Shown piece after piece: positions 28,490 through 37,677 of a stretch of DNA of 64,000 nt. The DNA lies in contig NZ_CP034235.1 in assembly GCF_009728935.1 (NCBI RefSeq), positions 1,836,001-1,900,000 on the forward strand. The letters run 5' to 3'. The notes beneath the pieces were generated by a model. It was not told the DNA's origin. It worked only from the letters and a program-made list of their open reading frames with translations, and searched no databases. The stretch is from Paenibacillus psychroresistens. GTDB lineage: Bacteria > Bacillota > Bacilli > Paenibacillales > NBRC-103111. Positions within the stretch are counted from its first letter, which is position 1. The number at the start of each line of letters is the position of its first letter. Made by a program: the position numbers and the translations under genes.

Positions 28490-29812
28490 ATGACAGTATT
28501 AAAGAAATTAAAGATTCATCAGAACGGACGTTATTTAGCTCAGGAGGATGGTGCACCTTTTTTCTGGCTAGGGGATACGGCTTGGGAACTCTTTCATAAA
28601 CTAAACAAAGAGGATGCGGAGCTATATTTGGCTAATCGTGCGGAAAGAGGCTTTACTGTTATTCAAGCTGTAGCTTTGGCCGAAATGGAAGGCATCACGA
28701 CAACGAATGCTTACGGGATGCTGCCGCTGCTTCGTAATGATCGCGGTCAGTATGACCCGACCCTGCCTGATCTTGGGGAGCAAGGGGAATATAGCTATTG
28801 GGATCATATGGATTATATCATTGAAAGAGCAGCAGATTATGGGCTCTATGTAGCGCTGCTTCCTACCTGGGGTGATAAATATAATACATGGGGTACTGGT
28901 CCGGTTATCTTTACAGAGGAGAATGCGGGCAAGTATGGAGAATGGATTAGTAACCGCTATAAGTCGAAAAGCAATATTATTTGGGTGCTTGGCGGAGATC
29001 GACCTTTGAGAACAAGGGAAGTCTTTAACGTCATTCAATCCATGGCTGAGGGGATTCGACGTGGAGCAGGAGGCAGCTTCCTCATGTCTTTCCATCCCAA
29101 CGGTGCCTATTCCTCATCCTTTCAGGTCCATCATGAAAATTGGTTGGATTTCAATATGATGCAATCTGGCCATGATGGGTTTAATATTGCCAATTACGAA
29201 ATGGTAACCAAGGATTATCAGCTTTCACCCATTAAGCCTACAATTGATAGTGAACCATGCTATGAGGATCATCCGATAAGCTTTAATGCAGGAAACGGTT
29301 ATTTTGACCCGAAGGATGTTAGACAAGCGGCTTACTGGGCGCTATTTGCCGGTGCATTTGGCCATACCTATGGGCATCATTCGATTTGGTCGATGACTAC
29401 GGAGCCAAAGGATTACTTTATCATGGATTGGAAGACGGCTATCCTTCGTCCAGCTGCTAGCCAGATGAGTCATGTGCGGAGGTTGATGGAATCCAGACCA
29501 TTATTTGAGCGTATTCCTGATCAAGATCTGCTCGTAGAGAATTACTCAGGTACTAATCACATGCAAGCGAGTCGTGGTCAAGATTACGCTTTTATCTATA
29601 GCCCCAATGGACTTGCTTTTAGGGTCAGTATGGGTTGTATCACAGGCTCGAAGGTAATCGCTAATTGGTATGATCCACGAACAGGCCATTCAGTAGAAGC
29701 GGGAGAGTATGAGAACACAGGGGAGATTAAGTTTATTCCACCAACAAGCGGTAGAAATGATGATTGGGTACTGGTATTGGACGATATTTCAAAAGGTTAT
29801 AAAAATCCTTAA
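28490..29812 (+). CDS. GH140/DUF4038-type glycoside hydrolase (apiosidase-like)
   Basis: A 440-residue protein without a signal peptide. The DUF4038 TIM barrel begins with the signature PFFWLGDTAWELFHKL, and a small C-terminal beta domain (about 350-440, with IANWYDPRTGHS) of the DUF4038-associated type follows. Characterised GH140 members remove apiose from rhamnogalacturonan-II side chains; relatives may act on other pectic or arabinose-type branches. The catalytic pair is not assigned with confidence. GTGAGGT precedes ATG 28490, 36 bases after the second regulator. Its intracellular location suits a role on imported oligosaccharides. Confidence 0.82.
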   Translation: MTVLKKLKIHQNGRYLAQEDGAPFFWLGDTAWELFHKLNKEDAELYLANRAERGFTVIQAVALAEMEGITTTNAYGMLPLLRNDRGQYDPTLPDLGEQGEYSYWDHMDYIIERAADYGLYVALLPTWGDKYNTWGTGPVIFTEENAGKYGEWISNRYKSKSNIIWVLGGDRPLRTREVFNVIQSMAEGIRRGAGGSFLMSFHPNGAYSSSFQVHHENWLDFNMMQSGHDGFNIANYEMVTKDYQLSPIKPTIDSEPCYEDHPISFNAGNGYFDPKDVRQAAYWALFAGAFGHTYGHHSIWSMTTEPKDYFIMDWKTAILRPAASQMSHVRRLMESRPLFERIPDQDLLVENYSGTNHMQASRGQDYAFIYSPNGLAFRVSMGCITGSKVIANWYDPRTGHSVEAGEYENTGEIKFIPPTSGRNDDWVLVLDDISKGYKNP

Positions 29813-30101
29813 TGAGAACTACACAAACGTTTCTAGAGCAACGGATTGTTTGGTTATAGCTATTTATTAGCTGTGAATGAACAGTTTCCTATGCTTTAAT
29901 GAAAATAAGAGTAAATTAATTTATCGGAGGTATCCAAAATAGATATCATGTGGACCTAATTAGCTAGTCAACTTCGGATTTCGATAAGATGACAAGTAAT
30001 GCCCTGCAATATTGCAGTGTAGATTAGGGTGCGTGTGTCTATAAGGAGATACTCCTTACTGTTGAGTAGGCTTATTCTAGTCTGTTTGCTCGACTTTTTA
30101 G
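29813..30101 (+). promoter_or_regulatory. Structured leader of the ABC-F gene
   Basis: The 355-base leader contains a perfect palindrome CTGCAATATTGCAG (30004-30017), a hairpin AAGGAG-ATA-CTCCTT (30043-30057) and GGAGG at 29926-29930 followed, at poor spacing, by a three-codon frame ATG TGG ACC TAA (29948). It ends in the terminator at 30102-30126. ABC-F resistance genes are often controlled by such leaders through stalled ribosomes. A mini-ORF is not firmly supported here. Confidence 0.5.
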
Positions 30102-30126
30102 CCACAGGCGGAGCCTGTGGTTTTTT
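30102..30126 (+). terminator. Attenuator-type terminator before the ABC-F gene
   Basis: CCACAGGC-GGA-GCCTGTGG followed by six T residues lies 42 bases before the ABC-F start. It may end transcription from the GH140-type side, act as an attenuator, or both. Confidence 0.8.
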
Positions 30127-30167
30127 GCGTATAATTTTTTGAATATAAACTAAAAAGTGGTGATAGT

Positions 30168-31922
30168 ATGACATTAATTAACATTCGCGGCATTAAAAAA
30201 AGCTATGGAGACTTGGCGGTGCTCGAGAATATCCATTTTGATATTAGGAAAGATGAGCGGATTGGGTTAGTTGGCATGAACGGTGCTGGAAAAACAACAT
30301 TAGCTAATTTAATCTTTGGGAGCTTGGCACAGGATGGAGGGGCAATTACCTTTCATCGGCAGCAGCTGAAGATAGGTTATCTCCAGCAATCCACTTCCTA
30401 TTCGGTCAATACCTTCTGCAATATGATTGATCCAGAGGATTCAACAATTAAAGCGAATCGTTTCCTTGAATTCTCCAGCCATCTCGGATTGAATAAAGTA
30501 CAAGATTGGGATTCCCAACGTTTCAGCGGATTAAGCGGAGGCGAGAAAACAAAGCTGGCTATCGCCCATATCTGGGCTTCGAAGCCAGATATGCTCATCT
30601 TGGATGAGCCAACGAATCATCTTGATTTTCAAGGTGTCGAGTGGCTGATAAAGGAGCTGAAAACCTACGGAGCTGCGACGATGATTATTTCTCATGATCG
30701 CTATTTTCTGGATCATACGGTGGAACGGATTATAGAGCTGGAAAACGGGCGTTCGCTCAGCTATCCAGGCAACTATACTTTTTATCGCGAGGAGAAATTA
30801 AGAAGATATCAAAGTCAGCTGCATCAGTTTGAAGAGCAGCAGAAATATGAGCATAAGATCGAAGCTGAAATCACACGCCTCAAAAATTGGTCCAATAAAG
30901 CCCATCGTGAAGCAGGGAAAGTCGGGAAAATGGCTGAAATGCGAGCAGGAGTTAAGGAGTTTTATCGGAGCAAAGCAAAAAAGATGGATCAACAGGTCAA
31001 ATCTCGAATCAAGCGTTTAGAGAAAATTGAATCGGAGGGGGTTATGAAGCCTAAAGAAGAGAATAAGGTTGAATTCGAATGGAGCAGTCCCGAGAAAAGA
31101 GGCAGACGTCTCATTGAAGCCAAGCAACTGACTAAATCATTTGGCTATAGAACGCTTTTCCAGGAAAGCTCCTTTTACATCCAAAGGGGGGATAGAATCG
31201 GGCTGCTTGGTCCTAATGGCTGCGGTAAAACGACGCTTCTCCAGATGATTCTAGGTAGAGAGCCCATTGATTCTGGACAGCTGTGGGTCAGTCCTTCCGC
31301 CCAAATTGCTTACTTAACGCAAGATGTCTCAGGCTTGGATCCACAGCGAAGTGTGCTTGAGCTGCTTCAAGGGGCACATGTGGATCCTATGCAGGTGGGT
31401 AAAGCTCGTACTCTGCTTGCCAATATGGGGTTTGACGAGTCTATGCTCATTAAGCCAATCCAGCAATTAAGCTTAGGAGAACGTACCCGGATTAAATTAG
31501 CACAATTGCTTATGCAGGATCAAGATCTGTTGATTCTGGATGAGCCAACCAATCATCTTGATCTAACAAGCAGAGAGCAGCTGGAGGATACATTATCGAC
31601 TTATAACGGCACATTAATGATTGTTTCACATGATAGATATTTCCTTGAAAAGACTTGCGACAAGCTGTTGATTTTTGCAGATGGCAAGATTCAGCGGTTC
31701 GAGCGTGGCTTCGCGGAGTATAAGGAGAAAATCGAGCAGCAGAAATCGGCACCCTTAGCAAATAGGGAAGATATACATGAGCAGAAAATGATCATAGAAA
31801 ACCGCATGGCATATTTACTTGGTGAATTGAACAAATATAGTTCAGCTGATTCACAATATGTAGCTTTGGATATGGAGTTTAAACGACTGGTTGAGATGAA
31901 GAAACAAATATCCACAAAGTAA
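30168..31922 (+). CDS. ABC-F family ATPase (ribosome-protection type)
   Basis: A 584-residue soluble protein with two ABC ATPase domains and no membrane segments. Walker A motifs read GMNGAGKTT and GPNGCGKTT, signatures LSGGEKTKLA and LSLGERTRIKLA, and both Walker B segments read LILDEPTNHLD. Between them a long charged helical linker (about 205-300) corresponds to the P-site tRNA interaction motif. ABC-F proteins bind the ribosomal E site and can dislodge antibiotics; overall shape and linker length resemble Vga/Lsa/VmlR-type resistance factors more than Uup or EttA. A resistance role and drug range are inferred. The leader with a terminator supports drug-inducible expression. Confidence 0.88.
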   Translation: MTLINIRGIKKSYGDLAVLENIHFDIRKDERIGLVGMNGAGKTTLANLIFGSLAQDGGAITFHRQQLKIGYLQQSTSYSVNTFCNMIDPEDSTIKANRFLEFSSHLGLNKVQDWDSQRFSGLSGGEKTKLAIAHIWASKPDMLILDEPTNHLDFQGVEWLIKELKTYGAATMIISHDRYFLDHTVERIIELENGRSLSYPGNYTFYREEKLRRYQSQLHQFEEQQKYEHKIEAEITRLKNWSNKAHREAGKVGKMAEMRAGVKEFYRSKAKKMDQQVKSRIKRLEKIESEGVMKPKEENKVEFEWSSPEKRGRRLIEAKQLTKSFGYRTLFQESSFYIQRGDRIGLLGPNGCGKTTLLQMILGREPIDSGQLWVSPSAQIAYLTQDVSGLDPQRSVLELLQGAHVDPMQVGKARTLLANMGFDESMLIKPIQQLSLGERTRIKLAQLLMQDQDLLILDEPTNHLDLTSREQLEDTLSTYNGTLMIVSHDRYFLEKTCDKLLIFADGKIQRFERGFAEYKEKIEQQKSAPLANREDIHEQKMIIENRMAYLLGELNKYSSADSQYVALDMEFKRLVEMKKQISTK

Positions 31923-31978
31923 GGTAAATAAGGTATTGAGCTTAAGTAATGTGGATTCGTTTAAGCTGTATAAAAATT

Positions 31979-32018
31979 AAAGGACATGAGTTCTAATTAA
32001 TAGAAATCATGTCCTTTT
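31979..32018. terminator. Bidirectional terminator between convergent genes
   Basis: AAAGGACATGA pairs with TCATGTCCTTT around a 17-base loop, with a T-run on the plus side and a matching A-run start on the other. It serves the ABC-F gene and the convergent aminotransferase gene. Confidence 0.85.
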
Positions 32019-32038
32019 ATTGTCTATTATTAGGGAAG

Positions 32039-33346
32039 TTACTTAGCTGTAACCTGCTCCAAATCACGCACACCTTGGTAAATTAACTCGAATAACTCTT
32101 GCAGATCAGATTCTTCAATACAGGAGAAGGCAACTCTCAGATCGGTATCTCCTAAAGCAATGGTGCCCACACCATATTGGTTAAGCAGATGCAAACGTAG
32201 TGTTTCCGCTTCTACGGTTTTCAATTTCAAGCACATAAAGTAACCTGAATTGAATGGATAGTAATCCCAAGCTTCTAGAAATTGAGGATGGCCCAGCAGC
32301 TGTTTGACCTGATTGGCACGGCCTTTCATAATATTGTATTTCTCCAGCTTCTGCTCTTTAAATTCAGGTGCTTTCAAAGCATGGAGTACGAAGGTCTGAG
32401 AGGGATGCGGTCCACTTGATATAGTTGCACGGATAATTCCCATGGTTTTTTGCTCAAGTGCGGCAAGCAAAGCATCACTTTGTGCAGCATAGGTAATAAA
32501 ACCAACGCGAAAGCCCCACACATACTCTTCTTTCGTTGCACCATCAATCTTAATCGGAAGTACGCGCGGATGCAGACCGCTTAAAGCTCCAAACAAGGAC
32601 TCATGCAAGGATTCTTCGAAGAATAATCCAAAGTAAGCATCGTCAGCGACAACCACTACATTAATCCCCGCTTCTGCTCCAGCTAAGATTGCGGCAACAA
32701 TCTGGCGTCCTTCTTCTGCTCCTGGAGTATAACCCGTTGGGTTGTTAGGGAAATTTAGGATGACTATGGCTTTGCCTTGATCTTTTTGCCCAAGAATAGC
32801 TTCTCCTAGAGCGGCTGAGTTAAACTTGCCTGCATTATTATATAACGGATAGTTGACGATTTCTCCTCCACGACGAATGCCGAAGGTAAGCTCATAATTT
32901 TCCCAGTTCTTATCCGGAATAATGACGCTGTCTCCAGGTCCAACGAATAGATCTGCGACAATACTTAAGCCATGGGTTAAGGCATTAGTTACCAATGGGT
33001 TACCAAACAATTTCCCTTGCAGGGTTGGATTTTCTTCAAGCATTTTGCTTCTCCAAGCCGTTCGTAATTCAGGCTTGCCTGCAGGAGGCGCGTATTCATA
33101 GATATCTTTTGGCGCATAGGTGGATAAGGTGTCTTGGATTACTTTTAAATGCATCGGTTGGCCCTTTTCTAAAGCAGTTCCGATTGTGGCATTATACTTG
33201 GTTGCTTTAGTCTTAGCTTCAGCAGACTGACTAAGAATTCCTACCTTAGGGAAATAGATCTCTTTGCCAAGCTTGGATAACATTTGATAAATATAAGGAT
33301 TTTCGCGTTCTAAAATTTCATTTAACTGCTTTGCCAGTGGGTTCAT
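32039..33346 (-). CDS. PLP-dependent class I/II aminotransferase
   Basis: A 435-residue fold-type I enzyme that uses pyridoxal phosphate. NFPNNPTGY is the conserved Asn-Pro-rich segment, VVADDAYFG supplies the cofactor-ring aspartate and tyrosine, and the Schiff-base lysine is likely in IDGATKEEYVWGFRVG, with the phosphate-binding arginine after it. GGAAG lies 7 bases before ATG 33346. Substrate unknown. It is the last gene of a minus-strand set (flavin-binding protein, MFS transporter, aminotransferase) divergent from a MocR-type regulator, which often controls PLP-linked genes. Confidence 0.87.
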   Translation of the reverse strand: MNPLAKQLNEILERENPYIYQMLSKLGKEIYFPKVGILSQSAEAKTKATKYNATIGTALEKGQPMHLKVIQDTLSTYAPKDIYEYAPPAGKPELRTAWRSKMLEENPTLQGKLFGNPLVTNALTHGLSIVADLFVGPGDSVIIPDKNWENYELTFGIRRGGEIVNYPLYNNAGKFNSAALGEAILGQKDQGKAIVILNFPNNPTGYTPGAEEGRQIVAAILAGAEAGINVVVVADDAYFGLFFEESLHESLFGALSGLHPRVLPIKIDGATKEEYVWGFRVGFITYAAQSDALLAALEQKTMGIIRATISSGPHPSQTFVLHALKAPEFKEQKLEKYNIMKGRANQVKQLLGHPQFLEAWDYYPFNSGYFMCLKLKTVEAETLRLHLLNQYGVGTIALGDTDLRVAFSCIEESDLQELFELIYQGVRDLEQVTAK

Positions 33347-33404
33347 TCGAATTCTTCCTTCCGCTAATTGGGATTATTCAAATTCCATGTTAGGCCATAT
33401 TATA

Positions 33405-34592
33405 TCACTTTCCAGTGCTAGGCACCACCGTATTACCGCGCACGCGATAAGCAATAAAGCTCATAATCAAGAGGATGACCGTCCCACTTATAATGAATAG
33501 GACAGCAGCGCTCACTGAATAATGATCCATCAGCCAACCAATCATCAAGGGCATTAAGGCACCGCCTATACCGCCAGATGCGATGAGAATGCTTGTGGTT
33601 GATTCCGTTTTACCTGGAAGCAGATGGTTGGCATAAATTAAACTGATGGCGAAGATGCCTGACATGAATAAACCAATTAACAAAACCACAGCAAACGCGG
33701 TCCAGCTATTGAAAACAAAGGCAAACAATACGGTGAAAATAACGGCTCCAAATGTACTCCATAGCAAAAATGCAGCATGATTGACTTTATCTGCGATGAT
33801 TCCAGTGAACACGCGCCCGATCGCCATGGTCAACCAAAAATAAGTCACACTATTTGTTGCAGATACCGAGTCCAAATGCAGATTAACAATAAGAAAGGAA
33901 GGTAAAAAATTAACCAAGCTCATTTCGCTGCCCACATAAATCAGAAAAAAGAGAATACAAAATAGTAAAATATATTTTTCTTTATTATTGTAGCGGAGCG
34001 GTATAGCTGCTTTAGTGGTTTTGGATACTTTTCTGGATAAGTGAGCTTCCGCTTGGCCAAATGGCAATAACTTAAAGCCTAAAGCTAGCAGCAATGCGGC
34101 AGCTCCAATAATGTAGAAAGAAAGATACCAATAGCCAATGTAGATCATCCACCCTGCAACGACTGGCATTATCAAAGCACCAACCCCAAAGAAAACTTCC
34201 AAACGACTCATGGCTTTAGCCTTTTTCTCATGAATGGATTCAATAATCAACGTACCAACGATAGCTTCTATGGAACCAAAGCCTGCGCCAGCAATAAAAC
34301 CTATAACATACATAAACGGCCAAGGAGGCAGGAAACCATAGGCAATCTGCGCTAGACCCAAGCCAACTAGCATCATAATCAAGGTTGTTCGTTTGCTGAA
34401 TTTAGCTGTCATCCAGGGAACAAGCAGCACCCCGAGCAGAAATCCACTAAATTGTGTGAAAATTAGCTGGCCTCCATTGCTGTAATGGAGATGGTAGTGA
34501 TCCAGCAGCTCTGTAAGTAAAGAACCAATAATAACGTGGGCAAGACCAACCAGTAGATAGGCTGTACATCCCATAAAAAGCAGGCGATTCAT
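33405..34592 (-). CDS. MFS transporter, about 12 membrane segments
   Basis: A 395-residue major facilitator protein. Hydrophobic segments run the whole length, and the loop after segment 2 (MTAKFSKRTTLIMM) is a reduced MFS motif A. It resembles FucP/YfkF-type permeases, but substrate and direction are not evident. The frame is open to 34628; ATG 34592 is preferred because AAAGGAG lies 7 bases upstream. It sits 38 bases after the flavin-binding gene and 58 bases before the aminotransferase, so co-transcription is likely. Confidence 0.87.
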   Translation of the reverse strand: MNRLLFMGCTAYLLVGLAHVIIGSLLTELLDHYHLHYSNGGQLIFTQFSGFLLGVLLVPWMTAKFSKRTTLIMMLVGLGLAQIAYGFLPPWPFMYVIGFIAGAGFGSIEAIVGTLIIESIHEKKAKAMSRLEVFFGVGALIMPVVAGWMIYIGYWYLSFYIIGAAALLLALGFKLLPFGQAEAHLSRKVSKTTKAAIPLRYNNKEKYILLFCILFFLIYVGSEMSLVNFLPSFLIVNLHLDSVSATNSVTYFWLTMAIGRVFTGIIADKVNHAAFLLWSTFGAVIFTVLFAFVFNSWTAFAVVLLIGLFMSGIFAISLIYANHLLPGKTESTTSILIASGGIGGALMPLMIGWLMDHYSVSAAVLFIISGTVILLIMSFIAYRVRGNTVVPSTGK

Positions 34593-34630
34593 AGAGTGCT
34601 CCTTTAGGTTAAACATATTTACGGACACAA

Positions 34631-35287
34631 CTATAATACCTTATTCTCTGTGGGATGGACAGAATCTTTATGATGTGGACAGAATTGCTTCATTAAAGCT
34701 ATCGTTGCTTCATCCAAATCGTGATTCCGCGCTTGGAGAAGATCTGCGGTTTGTTCAATCCGAGCTTCTTTCCAGTTTTGGCCGAATTTGAATTTAGCAT
34801 TCATTTCTTGAGTATCTATTCTTACAACAGAGACAGCTTTTAACTGCGAAACGTAGTCAGGATCCTCAATGGTAATGGGATCATATCCGCCTTCAGGCTG
34901 CAGCTTTTCCATAAACGCCGCTAATGCAGCTGCTTTCTCAGCAAGATCTACAACTATGGAAGCAGCACCTTTGATATAAACAGATTTAAAAAAAGCAGTA
35001 GCGGGACAAGCCATTTTGGGATCAGAGAAGTAAGAAGGGATAATAGCATATTCTTTAGCAACTGAAAAAGTAACTTTATCTGCCGCATGTTTTAGATCAA
35101 TCATTTTCTGACCGATTCTGCTGCCATGAAAATAGATGAAATCCTCATAATAAACAAAATTGAGTGGTGTCACATGCGGCCAGCCATCCGGACTAATCGT
35201 ACCTAGAAAACCAAATGTCATTTCTGCGAAAAAAGCTTTAATCTCACTCGCTTTATTTTCTTCAATCGCAAATTCTTTTCTTCTCAT
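34631..35287 (-). CDS. Pyridoxamine 5'-phosphate oxidase-like FMN-binding protein
   Basis: A 218-residue split-barrel protein of the PNPOx/NimA-like family. Typical segments are LGTISPDGWPHVTPLNFVYY and IYFHGSRIGQKMIDL, where the flavin phosphate and cofactor ring bind. It is unlikely to be the vitamin B6 oxidase itself, since the substrate-specific C-terminus of PdxH is absent. GGGGGAG before ATG 35287 is strong. It is the first gene of the set divergent from the MocR regulator; the 126 bases between the starts probably hold both promoters. Confidence 0.83.
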   Translation of the reverse strand: MRRKEFAIEENKASEIKAFFAEMTFGFLGTISPDGWPHVTPLNFVYYEDFIYFHGSRIGQKMIDLKHAADKVTFSVAKEYAIIPSYFSDPKMACPATAFFKSVYIKGAASIVVDLAEKAAALAAFMEKLQPEGGYDPITIEDPDYVSQLKAVSVVRIDTQEMNAKFKFGQNWKEARIEQTADLLQARNHDLDEATIALMKQFCPHHKDSVHPTENKVL

Positions 35288-35413
35288 TTAGAATCTCCCC
35301 CATCGGATGTACATAATTGTTTTTATAAGTGTAAGAAATAAATTGACATGAAGAAAGAGCCAATTTACAATGTTTTAATTAGACCACTTTATCCAAGGAC
35401 GGAAGAACAAACG

Positions 35414-36877
35414 ATGGACTTTCATATTCAGTATCAAAGCTATATGCATCAGTATAAAACTAAACATTTAGCGATCTATCACGCTCTTAAAGATGCCATT
35501 GTGAATGGTCAGCTTCCCTATAAGCTTAAGCTGCCTTCAAGTCGGGAATTAGCTGATCTCTATTTGTTATCAAGGGGCACAATCAATCTGGCCTATGAAA
35601 TGCTTGCGGCAGAAGGGTATGTTTCGTCTTCGCTTGGAAGTGGGACATTCGTTGCTTTCCAGCACCAGGATAAGCCGTTAGAGCCAGCTCCCAATTCAGC
35701 AATTAGGCTCTCCCAATGGGGAATGGCCATCATGGAACAAAAGCTAAGCGATAAAATTAGTGTTGACGATATTAGAATAAACTTTGGAACGGGGCTGCCG
35801 GATTTACATTTTTTTCCCCATGAAGCATGGAGTCGAGTAATGTATGCACAGGTTCGTGAAATGATGGAGTCCTTGCAGAAGGAGGCTTTTGTTACTCAAG
35901 GCCATTTGCCTTTACGTGAAGCGGTTGCTCGCCATTTACTTCGTACTAGAGGTATTCAAGCAACGGCAGAGGATATCGTTATTCTGGGTGGCTCCATGCA
36001 GGGAATTGCTTTGATAACTCAGCTATTGGTAAATCCAGGTGAATCCGTGATTTGCGAATATCCTGGTTATAGTGGATTCAGAAGGGTTGTCGAAGCAGCA
36101 AGAGGAAAAGTGATTGAAGGTAAGGTTGATCAATGGGGGATTCAGCTCGCCAATTGGCCAGCTCAGCTAATATTCGTAACTCCGAGTCGTCAATTCCCAA
36201 CAGGTGTTGTGCTTTCTTTGGAACGCAGACAGGGCTTGCTGCAATGGGCAGCAAACAATTCAGCCATTATAGTCGAGGATGATTATGATAGTGAGTTCCG
36301 TCATCATGGCCGACCGATTGAACCGCTTAAAGTAATGGATACGGAAGATAGAGTCGTCTATTTAGGTACTTTTTCGAAGACGATGCATACGGATTTGCGC
36401 TTGGGTTATGCAGTTGTCCCTACTGGATTGCGTGAAGCTTTCCTGAAAGCAAAGCAATTAATTGAGCCTCATCCTGCTGCCATACTAGAGCAGCGAGCTT
36501 TAGCCATATTCATGAATAGCGGTCATTATGAGCGCCATCTTCGCCGAATGAAACGAGTATACAGCAAGCGATATGCAGTCATTTATGCTGAAATGAATCT
36601 TAAGCTGCTGGATCTCTTTGATTTTGTACCCTCAGACGCTGGTTTACATCTATTTGCTTGGTGGAAGGGCAGCTTGCTGGAATGGAATCTCTACAAAAAT
36701 GCTTGTGAAGTAGCCGGAGTCATTTGGTCGCTAGGAGATTTAGCTTATATGGAACGAGAACAACGCGCTTCCGTTTGCTTTGGGTTTTCTCATTTGCTAG
36801 AATCGGAGATTATCGAGGGTGTTGCTATCATGCGTAGGGTCGCAGATACAATGAATCTTACATCTGCGACACGCTAA
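35414..36877 (+). CDS. MocR-type regulator (GntR helix-turn-helix fused to aminotransferase)
   Basis: A protein of about 487 residues. A GntR winged helix (about 10-85, with LKLPSSRELADLY) is joined by a linker to a fold-type I aminotransferase-like domain. The PLP lysine lies in LGTFSKTMHTDLRLGY and the cofactor aspartate in VEDDYDSEFRH. Such proteins use PLP as a signal and regulate vitamin B6, GABA or cell-wall genes, usually divergently encoded, as here. I prefer ATG 35414 because GGAAG lies 8 bases before it; an in-frame ATG at 35348 has no visible site and would add 22 residues. The likely target is the flavin-binding/MFS/aminotransferase set. Confidence 0.85.
   Translation: MDFHIQYQSYMHQYKTKHLAIYHALKDAIVNGQLPYKLKLPSSRELADLYLLSRGTINLAYEMLAAEGYVSSSLGSGTFVAFQHQDKPLEPAPNSAIRLSQWGMAIMEQKLSDKISVDDIRINFGTGLPDLHFFPHEAWSRVMYAQVREMMESLQKEAFVTQGHLPLREAVARHLLRTRGIQATAEDIVILGGSMQGIALITQLLVNPGESVICEYPGYSGFRRVVEAARGKVIEGKVDQWGIQLANWPAQLIFVTPSRQFPTGVVLSLERRQGLLQWAANNSAIIVEDDYDSEFRHHGRPIEPLKVMDTEDRVVYLGTFSKTMHTDLRLGYAVVPTGLREAFLKAKQLIEPHPAAILEQRALAIFMNSGHYERHLRRMKRVYSKRYAVIYAEMNLKLLDLFDFVPSDAGLHLFAWWKGSLLEWNLYKNACEVAGVIWSLGDLAYMEREQRASVCFGFSHLLESEIIEGVAIMRRVADTMNLTSATR
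36839..36870 (+). other. Hairpin overlapping the end of the MocR gene
   Basis: GTCGCAGAT and ATCTGCGAC form a perfect 9-bp stem that covers the last codons. No T-run follows on either strand, so its role as a terminator for the convergent genes is uncertain. Confidence 0.45.
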
Positions 36878-36895
36878 TGAAGAATATAGAATAAG

Positions 36896-37447
36896 CTACT
36901 TTATTACGCCACAAGCCATTCGTGCACCAGAGTTGCCGGCAGGATCCGTTATATAATCATCTGCTTTTTCATGGATAATGAGCGATACCCCTTTGGCGCT
37001 TATTAAGGAATTGGTTTTTCCTTGTTCAAGTGTGACGGCTTTAACGACCAGATCGACATTGATTTTTCCTTTGGCGTCTACTTGAATATTAGGCAGATCA
37101 CCTTCGTGGAAGCCTTGGGGGTTCTCAAAGCCATGTTGTTTATGGGTTGGATTGAAGTGCATGCCTGAGGATACGAAATCGGGTGCTTCACATATCCCAT
37201 TCTCATGCAAATGAATTCCATGCATACCAGGCGATAGCTTAGCGGCCTCAAGGTGGATTTTAACGCCTTCAGCAATTGCAGAAAGCTCTGCAGTTCCTAT
37301 TGTTTTACCTTTGGCATTAATGATTGTCGTTTTAATCAGAGCAGAATCAGCAGCTGCCGCCGGTTGAACGGATACTTCTTTTGCGCCACATGCACTTAGC
37401 ATACATGCCACCACACAAAGACAACCCCATTTAACATATTTTCTCAT
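36896..37447 (-). CDS. sodC: Cu-Zn superoxide dismutase lipoprotein
   Basis: A 183-residue extracytoplasmic superoxide dismutase. The lipobox LSAC gives lipidated Cys20. Metal ligands are visible as HLHENG, GMHFNP, KQHG and a later IHEKADDY with the usual zinc aspartate, and GNSGARMACGVI at the C-terminus contains the active-site arginine and the second disulfide cysteine. The copper-bridging histidine positions appear complete, unlike some copper-lacking Bacillus SodC homologues. It disproportionates superoxide at the outer membrane face. GGAGG precedes ATG 37447. It appears monocistronic. Confidence 0.92.
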   Translation of the reverse strand: MRKYVKWGCLCVVACMLSACGAKEVSVQPAAAADSALIKTTIINAKGKTIGTAELSAIAEGVKIHLEAAKLSPGMHGIHLHENGICEAPDFVSSGMHFNPTHKQHGFENPQGFHEGDLPNIQVDAKGKINVDLVVKAVTLEQGKTNSLISAKGVSLIIHEKADDYITDPAGNSGARMACGVIK

Positions 37448-37601
37448 CGTTTTTCCTCCTCATTTATAAACTAATCTCGTAAGCATCAGTTTGTAGGTAA
37501 TCACTCTCCTAGTTTTCACATTATTGTGAAAAACAAACCTGTTAAATACAATTATTTGAACCTATTATCTTATTGCAATGTCGAATTGTGTAATTAATTT
37601 T

Positions 37602-37630
37602 TTGACTTTACAAGGAATGAGGAGTAAAAT
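37602..37630 (+). promoter_or_regulatory. SigA-type promoter of the 38-residue gene
   Basis: TTGACT and TAAAAT are separated by exactly 17 bases, 47 bases before the small reading frame at 37678. Confidence 0.65.
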
Positions 37631-37677
37631 TAGGTCTAAGGAATCATAAAGTCCTATAACAAGAAGGTGATTGCTTG

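Noticed and set aside
29985-30040. Possible T-box leader (AGGGTGCGTG resembles the AGGGTGG-type element)
   Set aside because: The conserved core differs in key bases, no specifier loop could be placed, and the gene behind is an ABC-F protein, not an aminoacyl-tRNA or amino-acid gene.
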